From the NCBI RefSeq assembly GCF_019402645.1, contig NZ_VKKS01000001.1:1550970-1614969 (forward strand): a stretch of DNA of 64,000 nt. Direction: 5' to 3'. A program made the translations under genes and the position numbers. This document shows, piece after piece, positions 17,646 to 26,530 of this stretch (the first letter of the stretch is position 1; the number at the start of each line of letters is the position of its first letter). Below the pieces are notes generated by a model that had not been told where the DNA came from, made no database searches, and saw nothing but the letters and a program-made list of their open reading frames with translations. The stretch is from Morganella morganii (GTDB lineage: Bacteria > Pseudomonadota > Gammaproteobacteria > Enterobacterales > Enterobacteriaceae).

Positions 17646-19010
17646 GTGATTAGCGTTTTTGACATGTTTAAAGTGGGTATTGGTCCTTCCAGTTCCCACA
17701 CCGTAGGGCCGATGAAAGCCGGGAAGCAGTTTGCTGATGAGTTGGTTGAAAAAGGTCTGATTTCCCGTGTGACCCGCGTTTCTGTTGATGTCTACGGATC
17801 ACTCTCCTTAACCGGGAAAGGTCACCATACCGATATCGCCATCATTATGGGTCTGGCCGGGAACTTACCGGCAACCGTGGATATCGATGCCATTGCCGGT
17901 TTTATCCGCAATGTGGAAGAAACGGAACGTCTGTCACTGGCCAATGGTCAGCAGACCGCCGATTTCCCGCGTGAAGGCGGTATGAATTTCCATACCGGTA
18001 ACCTGCCGCTGCACGAAAACGGTATGAGCATCACTGCATTTGCCGGTGATGAAGAGCTGTACACCAAAACCTATTACTCCATCGGTGGCGGGTTTATCGT
18101 CGATGCCGGGCATTTCGGTCAGGATAACGCTAACGAAACACCGGTATCCTACCCGTATGCTTCAGCCGAAGAGCTGCTGAATCACTGTCATCAGACCGGG
18201 CTTTCCGTTTCCTCTCTGATGCTGAAAAATGAGCTGGATATGCACAGCCGTGAAGAGATCGACGCTTATTTCGCCGATGTCTATAAAACCATGACTGACT
18301 GTATCGCTCACGGTCTGGAAACCGAAGGCATTCTGCCGGGGCCGCTGCGTGTACCACGCCGTGCCGCCGCACTGAACCGTCTGATCAACTCCGCCGGAAA
18401 ACTGTCCAAAGACCCGATGAACGTCGTTGACCTGGTCAACATGTTTGCTCTCGCCGTCAACGAAGAAAACGCAGCGGGCGGCCGTGTGGTCACAGCACCG
18501 ACAAACGGCGCCTGCGGGATCGTTCCGGCGGTACTGGCTTATTATGATCACTGCATCGAGAAAGTCACGCCGGAAACCTATCTCCGCTACTTCCTCGCCT
18601 GCGGCGCGGTCGGCATTCTGTACAAAATGAACGCGTCTATCTCCGGTGCGGAAGTCGGCTGCCAGGGCGAAGTCGGCGTGGCCTGCTCTATGGCAGCAGC
18701 CGGTCTGACTGAAATCCTTGGCGGCAGTCCGGAACAGGTCTGTGTCGCGGCAGAAATCGGTATGGAACACAATCTGGGCTTAACCTGTGACCCGGTTGCC
18801 GGTCAGGTTCAGGTACCGTGCATCGAACGTAACGCGATTGCTTCTGTGAAAGCCATCAACGCCGCCCGTATGGCAATGCGCCGTACCAGCGCACCACGCG
18901 TTTCTCTCGATAAAGTCATCGAAACCATGTATGAAACCGGGAAAGACATGAACGCCAAATACCGTGAAACATCACGCGGCGGTCTTGCAATCAAGGTTCA
19001 GTGCGATTGA
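17646..19010 (+). CDS. sdaA: L-serine ammonia-lyase (iron-sulfur dependent)
   Basis: It converts L-serine to pyruvate and ammonia using a 4Fe-4S cluster. At 454 residues it has the family length. The N terminus [20 protein letters not shown] is diagnostic, and the cluster cysteines lie in the C-terminal half ([30 protein letters not shown]). Start is GTG at 17646, preceded by AAGGAG; a TTG at 17625 is upstream in frame but without a ribosome binding site. Confidence 0.95.
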   Translation: MISVFDMFKVGIGPSSSHTVGPMKAGKQFADELVEKGLISRVTRVSVDVYGSLSLTGKGHHTDIAIIMGLAGNLPATVDIDAIAGFIRNVEETERLSLANGQQTADFPREGGMNFHTGNLPLHENGMSITAFAGDEELYTKTYYSIGGGFIVDAGHFGQDNANETPVSYPYASAEELLNHCHQTGLSVSSLMLKNELDMHSREEIDAYFADVYKTMTDCIAHGLETEGILPGPLRVPRRAAALNRLINSAGKLSKDPMNVVDLVNMFALAVNEENAAGGRVVTAPTNGACGIVPAVLAYYDHCIEKVTPETYLRYFLACGAVGILYKMNASISGAEVGCQGEVGVACSMAAAGLTEILGGSPEQVCVAAEIGMEHNLGLTCDPVAGQVQVPCIERNAIASVKAINAARMAMRRTSAPRVSLDKVIETMYETGKDMNAKYRETSRGGLAIKVQCD

Positions 19011-19032
19011 TTTTGTGAATTAAATCACAAAA
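19011..19032. promoter_or_regulatory. CRP-like palindrome downstream of sdaA
   Basis: TTTTGTGA-ATTAAA-TCACAAAA has both CRP half-sites (TGTGA-N6-TCACA) in full. It starts at the first base after the sdaA stop and lies about 460 bases before manX. Control of the manXYZ operon, a known CRP target in E. coli, is possible, but the distance is large and a terminator intervenes. Confidence 0.4.
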
Positions 19033-19050
19033 CATAATTCGGCAACATTA

Positions 19051-19082
19051 ATATCCCTGCAACATTGCAGGGATATTTTTTA
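19051..19082 (+). terminator. sdaA terminator
   Basis: ATATCCCTGCAA-CA-TTGCAGGGATAT stem-loop with a following T tract. The rest of the 19083-19492 gap is AT-rich upstream sequence of manX without an ORF. Confidence 0.85.
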
Positions 19083-19492
19083 CCTGAAGCGCATCAGCAT
19101 TGATTGTTTTTCCATCATTTTGTAACCTTTTTAAGTGCTTATGTTAAAAATATGTAAATATATGCGATATATAACACTGCAAAATAATCAAATAATACCC
19201 TGCACCTCTGGAAAATAACTCATTAAACGCAATAATTAACTATAATTAAGTGTTGAATGTTTCTGTTTTGTTGTTTTCTGACGGAAAGCAAGTTTTTTTA
19301 CTTCCATAGAATGTTAGTCTTTCATTTAATTAGTGCCCCGAAATTAATTACCGCTGTTTAAACGTAAATAATTAGCGGTATCACGGGCCTGAGACTATCT
19401 TTACACCGGAGTCTTACGGTTTTTTCCTGACCCATAAAAGATTCTGTGTAATACACAAGAACCATCCTGACTGATGTTAAGGGGGAACAGAG

Positions 19493-20476
19493 GTGAGTAT
19501 AGCCATTATGATTGGCACCCACGGCAAAGCCGCTGAGCAGTTACTGCGCACGGCTGAAATGCTGATCGGTGAACAGGAGAACGTATCCTTCATCGATTTC
19601 GTACCGGGGGAAAATGCCGACACACTATATGCGAAGTACAATGAGAAGCTGCCCGGTTTATCAACCGCTGACGGGGTCTTATTCCTTGTTGATACCTGGG
19701 GCGGCAGCCCGTTCAACGCAGCAAACCGCATCGTGGCTGAGCAGGATCAGACCGCAGGCGGCAACAGCAATTATGAGATAGTCACAGGCGTCAACGTACC
19801 GATGCTGGTCGAAACCTTTATGTGCCGTGATGATAATCCGTCATTGCAGGAACTGGTTGCTGTGGCTCTGGAAACCGGCCGTGAAGGTATCCGTGCCCTG
19901 AAAGCACAGGACGAACCGGCACCGGAAGCAGCTCCGGCACCAAAACCGGCAGCACAGCCGGCGGCACCGGCAGGCCCGGGCGGACATATGACTATTGCTC
20001 TCGCCCGTATCGATGACCGCCTGATCCACGGCCAGGTCGCCACCCGCTGGACCAAGGAAACCAACGTCAAACGTATTATTGTTGTCAGTGACGATGTCGC
20101 CAACGACACTGTCCGCTCAACGCTGCTCAAGCAGGTTGCACCTCCGGGTGTTACCGCGCATGTGGTGGATGTGGCGAAAATGGTACGTGTCTGGAATAAC
20201 CCGAAATACGCCAATGACCGCTGTATGCTCCTGTTCACTAACCCGGCAGACGTTCTGCGTCTGGTTGAAGACGGCGTGGAGATCAAATCGGTCAACATCG
20301 GCGGAATGGCCTTCCACGAAGGTAAAAAACAGGTTAACAACGCGGTTTCCATCGATGAAAAAGATATTGAGGCATTCAAAGCGCTGAACGATCGCAATAT
20401 CGAACTGGAAGTCCGCAAAGTCTCCACTGATTCAAAAATAAAAATGATGGATTTAATCAGCAAAGCTGAAAGTTAA
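19493..20476 (+). CDS. manX: PTS mannose transporter subunit EIIAB
   Basis: The cytoplasmic phosphoryl-transfer subunit of the mannose/glucose/glucosamine PTS. It has an EIIA domain with the phosphorylated His10 (IMIGTHGKAAE) and an Ala/Pro linker at residues about 140-164. The EIIB domain follows with His179 (RIDDRLIHGQVATRW). Compared with E. coli ManX there is a short insertion near residues 85-93 (EQDQTAGGN). The start is GTG at 19493 with a GGGGGA-type ribosome binding site. First gene of manXYZ. Confidence 0.96.
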   Translation: MSIAIMIGTHGKAAEQLLRTAEMLIGEQENVSFIDFVPGENADTLYAKYNEKLPGLSTADGVLFLVDTWGGSPFNAANRIVAEQDQTAGGNSNYEIVTGVNVPMLVETFMCRDDNPSLQELVAVALETGREGIRALKAQDEPAPEAAPAPKPAAQPAAPAGPGGHMTIALARIDDRLIHGQVATRWTKETNVKRIIVVSDDVANDTVRSTLLKQVAPPGVTAHVVDVAKMVRVWNNPKYANDRCMLLFTNPADVLRLVEDGVEIKSVNIGGMAFHEGKKQVNNAVSIDEKDIEAFKALNDRNIELEVRKVSTDSKIKMMDLISKAES

Positions 20477-20539
20477 TTTGACCCATTACTCAATACAAAA
20501 TTTGTTGTTTGCAAAATGACTGGTTAAAGGAGAAACACA

Positions 20540-21337
20540 ATGGAACTTTCCGTTGTACAAATCGTCCTGGTCTTCATCGTTGCCTGTGTTGCAGGTATGG
20601 GGTCAATCCTCGATGAATTCCAGTTCCACCGCCCTCTGGTCGCCTGTACGCTGATGGGGATCGTACTGGGTGATATGAAAACCGGGATCATGATCGGCGG
20701 TACGCTGGAAATGATAGCTCTCGGCTGGATGAACATCGGTGCGGCTGTGGCACCGGATGCGGCGCTGGCATCCATCATTTCCACTATCCTGGTTATTGCC
20801 GGCGGCCAGAACATCGGTGCCGGTATCGCGCTGGCGATCCCACTGGCGGCTGCCGGTCAGGTGCTGACCATTATCGTCCGTACCATCACCGTGGCCTTTC
20901 AGCACATGGGTGACCGCGCTGCTGATAAGGGTAATCTCACCGCGCTGGGGATGATCCATGTCGGAGCCCTGCTGTTACAGGCAATGCGTATTGCTATTCC
21001 GGCTGTCATTGTGGCGGTGTCTGTCGGTACCGATGTTGTCCGTGAAATGCTTGACTCGATTCCTGACTGGGTCACCAACGGCCTGAATATCGCCGGCGGT
21101 ATGATTGTTGTGGTCGGTTACGCGATGGTTATCAACATGATGCGTGCCGGCTATCTGATGCCATTCTTCTATCTGGGTTTCGTTACCGCGGCATTTACTG
21201 ATTTCAACCTGGTTGCACTGGGTGTGATCGGTGCGGTTATGGCTGTGCTGTATATCCAGCTCAGTCCGAAATACAACAAATCGGAAGTCGTTGTCGCTGC
21301 CGGCAGCAAAAACGACCTGGATAACGAGTTAGACTAA
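20540..21337 (+). CDS. manY: PTS mannose transporter subunit EIIC
   Basis: A membrane subunit of the mannose PTS; 265 residues with several hydrophobic helices, beginning MELSVVQIVLVFIVACVAGM and containing ALGWMNIGAAVAPDAALAS typical of ManY. It forms the sugar channel with EIID. AAAGGAG precedes the ATG. Confidence 0.95.
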   Translation: MELSVVQIVLVFIVACVAGMGSILDEFQFHRPLVACTLMGIVLGDMKTGIMIGGTLEMIALGWMNIGAAVAPDAALASIISTILVIAGGQNIGAGIALAIPLAAAGQVLTIIVRTITVAFQHMGDRAADKGNLTALGMIHVGALLLQAMRIAIPAVIVAVSVGTDVVREMLDSIPDWVTNGLNIAGGMIVVVGYAMVINMMRAGYLMPFFYLGFVTAAFTDFNLVALGVIGAVMAVLYIQLSPKYNKSEVVVAAGSKNDLDNELD

Positions 21338-21350
21338 GAAGGTGAGCAAC

Positions 21351-22208
21351 ATGGTTGATACTACAAGCAACGTAACCGGCAGAAAACAGTTAAGAAAGAG
21401 CGACATCCGGGGTGTCTTCATCCGCTCAAACCTGTTTCAGGGTTCATGGAACTTTGAACGTATGCAGGCAATGGGCTACGCCTTCTCTATGGTACCGGTG
21501 ATCCGCCGTCTTTATCCGGAAAATAATGAAGAACGCAGACAGGCTATCAAACGCCATATGGAGTTCTTTAACACCCAACCGTATATGGCTGCACCAATCC
21601 TTGGTGTGACCTGCGCGATGGAAGAACAGCGTGCCAATGGTGCCGCTATCGACGATGGTGCCATCAACGGTATCAAAGTCGGTCTGATGGGACCGCTGGC
21701 CGGTGTCGGTGACCCGATTTTCTGGGGTACCGTGCGTCCGGTCTTTGCCGCTCTCGGTGCGGGGATTGCCATGACGGGCAGCCTGCTCGGGCCGTTACTG
21801 TTCTTCTTCCTGTTTAACCTGGTCCGCCTGGCAACCCGTTACTACGGCGTGGCTTACGGCTATAAAAAAGGGCTGGATATTGTTCAGGATATGGGCGGCG
21901 GCTTCCTGCAGAAACTGACGGAAGGGGCGTCGATCCTCGGCCTGTTTGTGATGGGTGCGCTGGTGAATAAATGGACAAAAGTGAATATCCCGCTGGTGGT
22001 TTCGGAAATTAAAAACCCGACCACCGGCGAAATGGAAATCACCACTGTCCAGACTATCCTCAACCAGCTGATGCCCGGCCTGATGCCGTTGCTGCTGACA
22101 TTCGGCTGTATGTGGCTGCTGCGCCATAAAGTGAATGCCCTGCTTATTATTATCGGCTTCTTTGTGCTGGGTATTCTGGGTTACGTCTTTGGTTTCCTGG
22201 GCCTGTAA
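21351..22208 (+). CDS. manZ: PTS mannose transporter subunit EIID
   Basis: A membrane subunit partnering ManY; 285 residues. The conserved stretch SDIRGVFIRSNLFQGSWNFE and the central GLMGPLAGVGDPIFWGTVRP are EIID hallmarks. I begin at ATG 21351 (MVDTT, as in E. coli) with AAGGTGAG upstream; a GTG at 21342 is in frame. Last gene of the core operon. Confidence 0.95.
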   Translation: MVDTTSNVTGRKQLRKSDIRGVFIRSNLFQGSWNFERMQAMGYAFSMVPVIRRLYPENNEERRQAIKRHMEFFNTQPYMAAPILGVTCAMEEQRANGAAIDDGAINGIKVGLMGPLAGVGDPIFWGTVRPVFAALGAGIAMTGSLLGPLLFFFLFNLVRLATRYYGVAYGYKKGLDIVQDMGGGFLQKLTEGASILGLFVMGALVNKWTKVNIPLVVSEIKNPTTGEMEITTVQTILNQLMPGLMPLLLTFGCMWLLRHKVNALLIIIGFFVLGILGYVFGFLGL

Positions 22209-22263
22209 CCGGTAAAAAACACGTTCTGACGAACGCGTATTTTCAGAAAGAGTATGTTAGTTT

Positions 22264-22292
22264 AAACGGGAGGCTTGCCTCCCGTTTTCTGT
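22264..22292 (+). terminator. manXYZ terminator
   Basis: AAACGGGAGGC-TT-GCCTCCCGTTT hairpin with a T-rich tail between manZ and yobD; yobD may be read through or have its own promoter. Confidence 0.8.
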
Positions 22293-22317
22293 TTCACTTC
22301 AGGGGAAAAGAACCACA

Positions 22318-22776
22318 ATGACTGTAAATGATATTGTTCTGCTGGCTGTGATTGTGCTGATGCTGCTGTTTGCCGTGTATGATGAATTTATTGTTAACAC
22401 ACTGAAAGGCAAAACACAGTTGCGGATAAAACTGCGCCGTAATCACCGCGCTGATGCCGTGATCTTTATCCTTCTTATTGGTATTGTTATTTATAATAAT
22501 ATAACCGAACACGGCAGTCCGTTAACAACCTATTTACTTTCAGGCTGTATTATCATTGCTATTTATCTGGCTTTTATTCGTTCACCGAAGTTATATTTTA
22601 AACAGGACGGATTTTTTTACGCCAATGCATATATTAAATATGACAGAATTAAAACAATGAATTTATCAGAAGACGGCATTCTTCTTGTGGGTTTGGAAAA
22701 TCGTAAAATTTACATGAAGGTTACTCATCTTGATGATTTACAAAAGATTTATAATTTTATGGTTAATAATAAATAA
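22318..22776 (+). CDS. yobD: DUF986 family inner-membrane protein YobD
   Basis: A 152-residue membrane protein with three hydrophobic segments (about residues 5-22, 45-62 and 70-87) and the C-terminal motif IKYDRIKTMNLSEDGILLVG of YobD/DUF986. Function unknown. As in E. coli it follows manXYZ. Confidence 0.9.
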   Translation: MTVNDIVLLAVIVLMLLFAVYDEFIVNTLKGKTQLRIKLRRNHRADAVIFILLIGIVIYNNITEHGSPLTTYLLSGCIIIAIYLAFIRSPKLYFKQDGFFYANAYIKYDRIKTMNLSEDGILLVGLENRKIYMKVTHLDDLQKIYNFMVNNK

Positions 22777-22806
22777 TAACCCCTTCTTTTATCCCCCTAC
22801 AGAAAT

Positions 22807-22840
22807 AAAGACTAATGACAATATTAGTCTTTATTATCTT
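22807..22840. terminator. Terminator after yobD
   Basis: AAAGACTAAT / ATTAGTCTTT inverted repeat with a short loop and an AT-rich tail, 30 bases after the yobD stop. Confidence 0.65.
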
Positions 22841-22855
22841 ATTAAAATCACAGAT

Positions 22856-22874
22856 AATGAAAATAATTCTCATT
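22856..22874. promoter_or_regulatory. Fur-box-like operator upstream of mntP
   Basis: AATGAAAATAATTCTCATT is an almost perfect palindrome around a central A and fits the Fur 7-1-7 consensus TGATAATNATTATCA with two mismatches. It lies about 30 bases upstream of the -35 of mntP, suggesting iron- or Fur/Mn-linked control. Confidence 0.6.
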
Positions 22875-22903
22875 AGCATCTTTTAAAATAAAAATATATA
22901 TTC

Positions 22904-22931
22904 TTGCCTTTTTTATTTTCTGTGATATCTT
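22904..22931 (+). promoter_or_regulatory. Predicted mntP promoter
   Basis: TTGCCT at 22904-22909 and TATCTT at 22926-22931 with a 16-base spacer; transcription would start near 22938, just before the riboswitch. Confidence 0.5.
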
Positions 22932-22939
22932 TCCGGTCA

Positions 22940-23135
22940 CGTCATTGGGGAGTAGCCTGTTCTGTTATTAACCTTCTGGGGAAATAACAGAAAATCCGTG
23001 TCAACATACTTGCATGATATTATATCATGCATGGTGCGGATGCCGTTTCGGTTGGCAAGACCATAGACACGCAGTTCACCGGAGGTCGGGGTTGGATTGT
23101 GTGTATATGGATAAGCTACCCGACCGAGACTGAGT
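22940..23135 (+). promoter_or_regulatory. yybP-ykoY manganese riboswitch (mntP leader)
   Basis: The leader carries the family's conserved pieces: GGGGAGTAGCC at 22947-22957, GTCAACATACTTGC near 23000, GCATGGTGCGGATGCC, GGTTGGCAAGACC, and a 3' arm CCCGACCGAGACTGAG just before the ATG. This is the Mn2+-binding riboswitch found before mntP in E. coli. Binding of Mn2+ is expected to free the ribosome binding site and raise exporter synthesis. Confidence 0.9.
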
Positions 23136-23137
23136 TT

Positions 23138-23707
23138 ATGAGTTTTTACGCCACCCTCGTCCTTGCCCTGGCCCTGTCTATGGATGCCTTCGCCGTTGCA
23201 GTCTGCAAAGGCGCTACTCTGCATAAACCACCTTTACGTGAAGCACTGCGTACCGGATTTATCTTTGGTGTAATTGAAGCCCTGACGCCGCTTATCGGCT
23301 GGGTTATTGGTATTTACGCCAGCCGCTACGTGATGGAATGGGATCACTGGATTGCCTTCTCACTGCTGTTTATTCTCGGTGCACGCATGATCTACAGCAG
23401 TGTCACCGCCGGTGATGACTGCTGCATCCGCCATGAAAAACCACAGCGCCACAGCGCATTACATCTGGCCACCACAGCCGTTGCCACCAGCCTGGATGCC
23501 ATGGCCATTGGTGTCGGCCTTGCGTTCCTGGAAGTCAATATTGTGCATACCGCAATGACTATCGGGCTGATGACCATGATTATGGCCACCACCGGGATGA
23601 TCCTCGGCCGTTATATCGGCCCGATGCTGGGCAAACGGGCTGAAATTATCGGCGGGATTGTGCTGATCCTTATCGGATTTACCATTCTGTATGAACATAT
23701 TGGTTAA
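23138..23707 (+). CDS. mntP: Manganese exporter MntP
   Basis: A 189-residue inner-membrane Mn2+ efflux pump with six hydrophobic helices. The conserved acidic residues are in [17 protein letters not shown] and its repeat [15 protein letters not shown]. The ATG at 23138 directly follows the riboswitch. Expected to be induced by manganese through the leader, with the Fur-like box as an extra input. Confidence 0.95.
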   Translation: MSFYATLVLALALSMDAFAVAVCKGATLHKPPLREALRTGFIFGVIEALTPLIGWVIGIYASRYVMEWDHWIAFSLLFILGARMIYSSVTAGDDCCIRHEKPQRHSALHLATTAVATSLDAMAIGVGLAFLEVNIVHTAMTIGLMTMIMATTGMILGRYIGPMLGKRAEIIGGIVLILIGFTILYEHIG

Positions 23708-23718
23708 CCCGTTCTGAT

Positions 23719-23745
23719 GACCCGCTCACGCGGGTCTTTTTATTT
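23719..23745. terminator. Terminator between mntP and rlmA
   Basis: GACCCGC-TCAC-GCGGGTC followed by TTTTTATTT, between convergent genes. Confidence 0.8.
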
Positions 23746-23756
23746 ATGAATCTGAA

Positions 23757-24572
23757 TTATTTTTCCCGGCGGTATACCCGGATCAGAAAATCGGTTTCAC
23801 AGGAAAAGGCGGTTTCTGCCGCCAGCTGATTTCTGGCAGCGTCCGTCGCTTTCCAGGCAAACGGTGTCATGGAGAGCAGTGCGAGTGCATCTGTGCCGTT
23901 CAGTACCATCGGATAAGCCACCTGCTGCTCTTCCGCCGGATTGAATCCCGGGAAATGTTCTTCTTTCAGCGGATGCAGATGCACTTCATCATAGATAAGT
24001 GATTTCAGCTGATACAGATGACGCGGCCCCGGGGTCACTGTAATGACAATACCGCCCGGTTTTACCACACGGGTTAACTCGTCCGGATTACACGGCGCAT
24101 AGATCCGCAGTACACCATCAAGACTGCTATCCTCAAACGGCAGCCGCTGACTGGATGCCACACAGAAACTGACCTGCGGATAACGTCTGGCCCCGTACCG
24201 GACGGCAACTTTCGCCACATCCAGCCCGTAAACAATAACCTGCCGTGCCACGAGATTTTCCGCCAGTGCGCCGGTGTAATACCCCTCACCGCAGCCGATA
24301 TCCAGCACCTGCTCCGCCTGTGCCGGTAAATACTGTTCAAACGCAGCAATCACCTGATCCCGCATCGGGCGGTAATGATGATTATCCAGAAATACCCGGC
24401 GTGCCTGCATCATCTCTTTACTGTCACCCGGTTCTTTTGAACGTTTAAACTGGACAGGCAGGAGATTGATATACCCCTCTTTCGCGAGATCGAACTGATG
24501 GTGATTTTCGCAGCTGTAACTGCCGGAACGGCGTGTCAGCGGGTGCTGGCAAAGCGGACATTGGTAAGACAT
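23757..24572 (-). CDS. rlmA: 23S rRNA (guanine(745)-N(1))-methyltransferase
   Basis: It methylates G745 in helix 35 of 23S rRNA. It has an N-terminal zinc finger (CPLC near residues 5-8, then Cys and His in YSCENHHQFD) and a Rossmann methyltransferase domain with the SAM motif LDIGCGEGYYTG. The family stretch RLPFEDSSLDGVLRIYAPC is present. I start at the ATG at 24572 (MSYQCPLC); the frame also has an ATG two codons earlier. Confidence 0.95.
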   Translation of the reverse strand: MSYQCPLCQHPLTRRSGSYSCENHHQFDLAKEGYINLLPVQFKRSKEPGDSKEMMQARRVFLDNHHYRPMRDQVIAAFEQYLPAQAEQVLDIGCGEGYYTGALAENLVARQVIVYGLDVAKVAVRYGARRYPQVSFCVASSQRLPFEDSSLDGVLRIYAPCNPDELTRVVKPGGIVITVTPGPRHLYQLKSLIYDEVHLHPLKEEHFPGFNPAEEQQVAYPMVLNGTDALALLSMTPFAWKATDAARNQLAAETAFSCETDFLIRVYRREK

Positions 24573-24654
24573 AATCATTCACTATGAAATAATGTAAGGG
24601 TGCAACCGGCAACAGCCTGTGCCGGTGACGAAAAATATGAGGCGAAACCATACC

Positions 24655-24868
24655 ATGAAAACCTACTGGTGGCAGGATAAAATTGATGATTATCAGCAAT
24701 GGCACACTCCGCAGTGGTGCCGTTACTTCGCCCGTAATTTGCAGGAACGCACTTCCCCGCAGCCGGGCATGGGAAGACGATGTTTCCCGTTATCTGTACC
24801 GGCATCAGGCCCCCCCGTCATCTCGCTGTCATTTTACAGCGGACGGAAAAAGAGGTGTGATCCGCTAA
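24655..24868 (+). pseudogene. Short Trp-rich ORF, apparently frameshifted
   Basis: From ATG 24655 one frame reads MKTYWWQDKIDDYQQWHTPQ and on to about residue 37. The next frame then gives a similarly natural-looking stretch, AWEDDVSRYLYRHQAPP, ending at a TAA at 24866-24868. Joined near 24765 they would make a roughly 71-residue protein. The second part also crosses a run of seven C residues (24810-24816). I recognise no family; it may be a decayed gene, a sequencing error, or chance. Confidence 0.3.
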
Positions 24869-24960
24869 TCAGATAAATCTGCTGTGAATATTTTTTGTTC
24901 ACATCAGAATGCATCATTACCCATCGTGTTACCCCGCCAGAAATAGTATAAGGAATATCT

Positions 24961-25698
24961 ATGTTCAGACTCTCACGCACCTTTATTGCACCACTCCTGC
25001 TGTTATTTTCCGCCTCGCTGTTTGCGGCGGCAGAAATCAAACCGGTGGTACCGGAAAAAACAGTACCGGCTGATCTGGATTTGGTCTTTGTTTTGGATAA
25101 AAGCGGTTCGATGTCCGGTTTTGAACAGGACACAATCGGTGGTTATAACTCCGTTCTTGCGGAAAACCGCAAAAAAGAGGGAAATATTTACGTCACAACA
25201 ATTTTATTCAACCACGAAAACAACACACTGTATAACCGTGAGCCTATCAGTAAAGTCAAAAACCTGACTCCGGATGATTATGTTGCCGGCGGTAATACCG
25301 CATTACTGGACGCTGTCGGTATTACCATTGAAAAAATCCGTGAAAATCGCAAAATTACCAAAAACAATAATGTGTTATTTGTAATTATCACAGACGGAGA
25401 AGAAAACAGCAGCCGCAAATACAGCTGGGATAAGATTAAATCAATGATTAATTCTGCGGAAAAAGAAGATAAGTGGGACTTCATTTTCCTCGGTGCCAAT
25501 ATTGACGCAATCGGGGAAGCCGGTAATATCGGCATTAAGAGTTCCAACGCCACCGGCTATGTCCAGGATAAAGCCGGTTACGACAAAGCGTATGAAGCCG
25601 TAAATAAAGCCGTTGAAGTGAAACAGCAATCAAAACCGATTACCTCAGACTGGAAAGCTGACGTCGAAAAAGATAACAACGAACGCAGTGAAAAATAA
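24961..25698 (+). CDS. Exported von Willebrand factor A domain protein
   Basis: A 245-residue protein with a signal peptide (residues 1-23, FIAPLLLLFSASLFAAA) and a VWA domain. The metal-ion-dependent adhesion site is complete: DKSGSMS near residue 47, the Thr in GGNTALLDAV, and the Asp in IITDGEEN. The C-terminal 50 residues are charged and probably extended. Periplasmic or secreted; ligand unknown. It is monocistronic with a good ribosome binding site (AAGGAAT) and its own terminator. Confidence 0.8.
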   Translation: MFRLSRTFIAPLLLLFSASLFAAAEIKPVVPEKTVPADLDLVFVLDKSGSMSGFEQDTIGGYNSVLAENRKKEGNIYVTTILFNHENNTLYNREPISKVKNLTPDDYVAGGNTALLDAVGITIEKIRENRKITKNNNVLFVIITDGEENSSRKYSWDKIKSMINSAEKEDKWDFIFLGANIDAIGEAGNIGIKSSNATGYVQDKAGYDKAYEAVNKAVEVKQQSKPITSDWKADVEKDNNERSEK

Positions 25699-25722
25699 CA
25701 AAACAATGCTTATTGATTTACC

Positions 25723-25757
25723 AAAACAGTACGGTTTGCCGTACTGTTTTATTTTAT
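25723..25757 (+). terminator. Terminator after the VWA gene
   Basis: AAAACAGTACGG-TTTG-CCGTACTGTTTT stem-loop with an ATTTTA tail. Confidence 0.85.
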
Positions 25758-25862
25758 CATCCCGCCTTTCTTTTTTCCCGCAACTCATCTTACCCGGGGA
25801 TAACAGTGCCTATGCGGACGGTTCGTCAGTACAATATTAATGCTTATCTTCAGGAGCATCCA

Positions 25863-25893
25863 TTGCTATCCGGTAATTAACTCCGGATAGCAA
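25863..25893. repeat. Inverted repeat in the 25699-26530 gap
   Basis: TTGCTATCCGG and CCGGATAGCAA, 11 bp each with a 9-base loop. No T tract on either side, so it is not an ordinary terminator; it may be an operator or RNA structure. Confidence 0.5.
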
Positions 25894-25994
25894 CGGAATT
25901 ATAAAACATAACAACGAAAATACCTTGCCCACATAGAAAAACAGAATTAAACACTTATTTTCAGTTCAGAGCAGACGACTGAAACAGACTGTTT

Positions 25995-26114
25995 TCAAAG
26001 TGCAGAAAATAAAATAACCGAGAGCAAAAACACAATTACAACGACGGCGAGTAATACCCTGAATATACCTTTTACCGTCTGCTCGAGAAATACTAATCCG
26101 TGTTTGTTACCCAT
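25995..26114 (-). CDS. Candidate 39-residue single-pass membrane protein
   Basis: The ORF begins MGNKHGLVFLEQTVKGIFR and continues into one long hydrophobic helix (LLAVVVIVFLLSVILFSAL) at the C terminus. Its ATG overlaps the stop of an 11-codon ORF (MNNAMDFERDG, ATGGGTAA overlap), so coupling is possible; there is no independent ribosome binding site. The composition is that of small membrane proteins common in enterobacteria, but I recognise no family. It is the only ORF I would consider in the 830-base gap. Confidence 0.35.
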   Translation of the reverse strand: MGNKHGLVFLEQTVKGIFRVLLAVVVIVFLLSVILFSAL

Positions 26115-26134
26115 CTCTTTCAAAATCCATAGCG

Positions 26135-26287
26135 TTGTTCATTTTATTTTTGTTATGCGAAATATGTCACATCATGATGATGTTACTTGGTCATTTAGTC
26201 AATAAATATACTGGTATCAAGCTCTTTTTTTGATGACTATCAGTGTCACCTGCCACATAAACAACGCAATTTTGTTCATTTTATTTT
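26135..26287. repeat. Pair of identical 16-bp direct repeats
   Basis: TTGTTCATTTTATTTT occurs at 26135-26150 and again at 26272-26287, 137 bp apart, flanking upstream sequence of the small membrane ORF. The role is unknown. Confidence 0.5.
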
Positions 26288-26480
26288 GGTACATTTTGTA
26301 AGTCCCGGGTCCGAAGCAACCGTATAGTGCTGCTAATCAGTTGATAATTCTTTATCACTGAGAATTCGCCCCTTCGCGGTGATATTGGTTATCACACCAC
26401 TGATTACCGCAATGATGGTTTACAGGTTGGCCTCAGCTATTCATACCATTGGTAACAAATATTTTGGTTGTTTAAAATTA

Positions 26481-26510
26481 TCCGGCAATAATTGTTTATT
26501 GCCGGATTTC
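26481..26510. terminator. Terminator downstream of the MFS gene
   Basis: TCCGGCAATAA-TTGT-TTATTGCCGGA hairpin. T-rich sequence on both sides; it most plausibly ends the minus-strand operon starting at 30819. Confidence 0.6.
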
Positions 26511-26530
26511 TGTTATCTGTATTACCCGTT

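Noticed and set aside
17646-19010. Several long minus-strand ORFs opposite sdaA
   Set aside because: Shadows of the sdaA codon pattern; sdaA itself is unmistakable.
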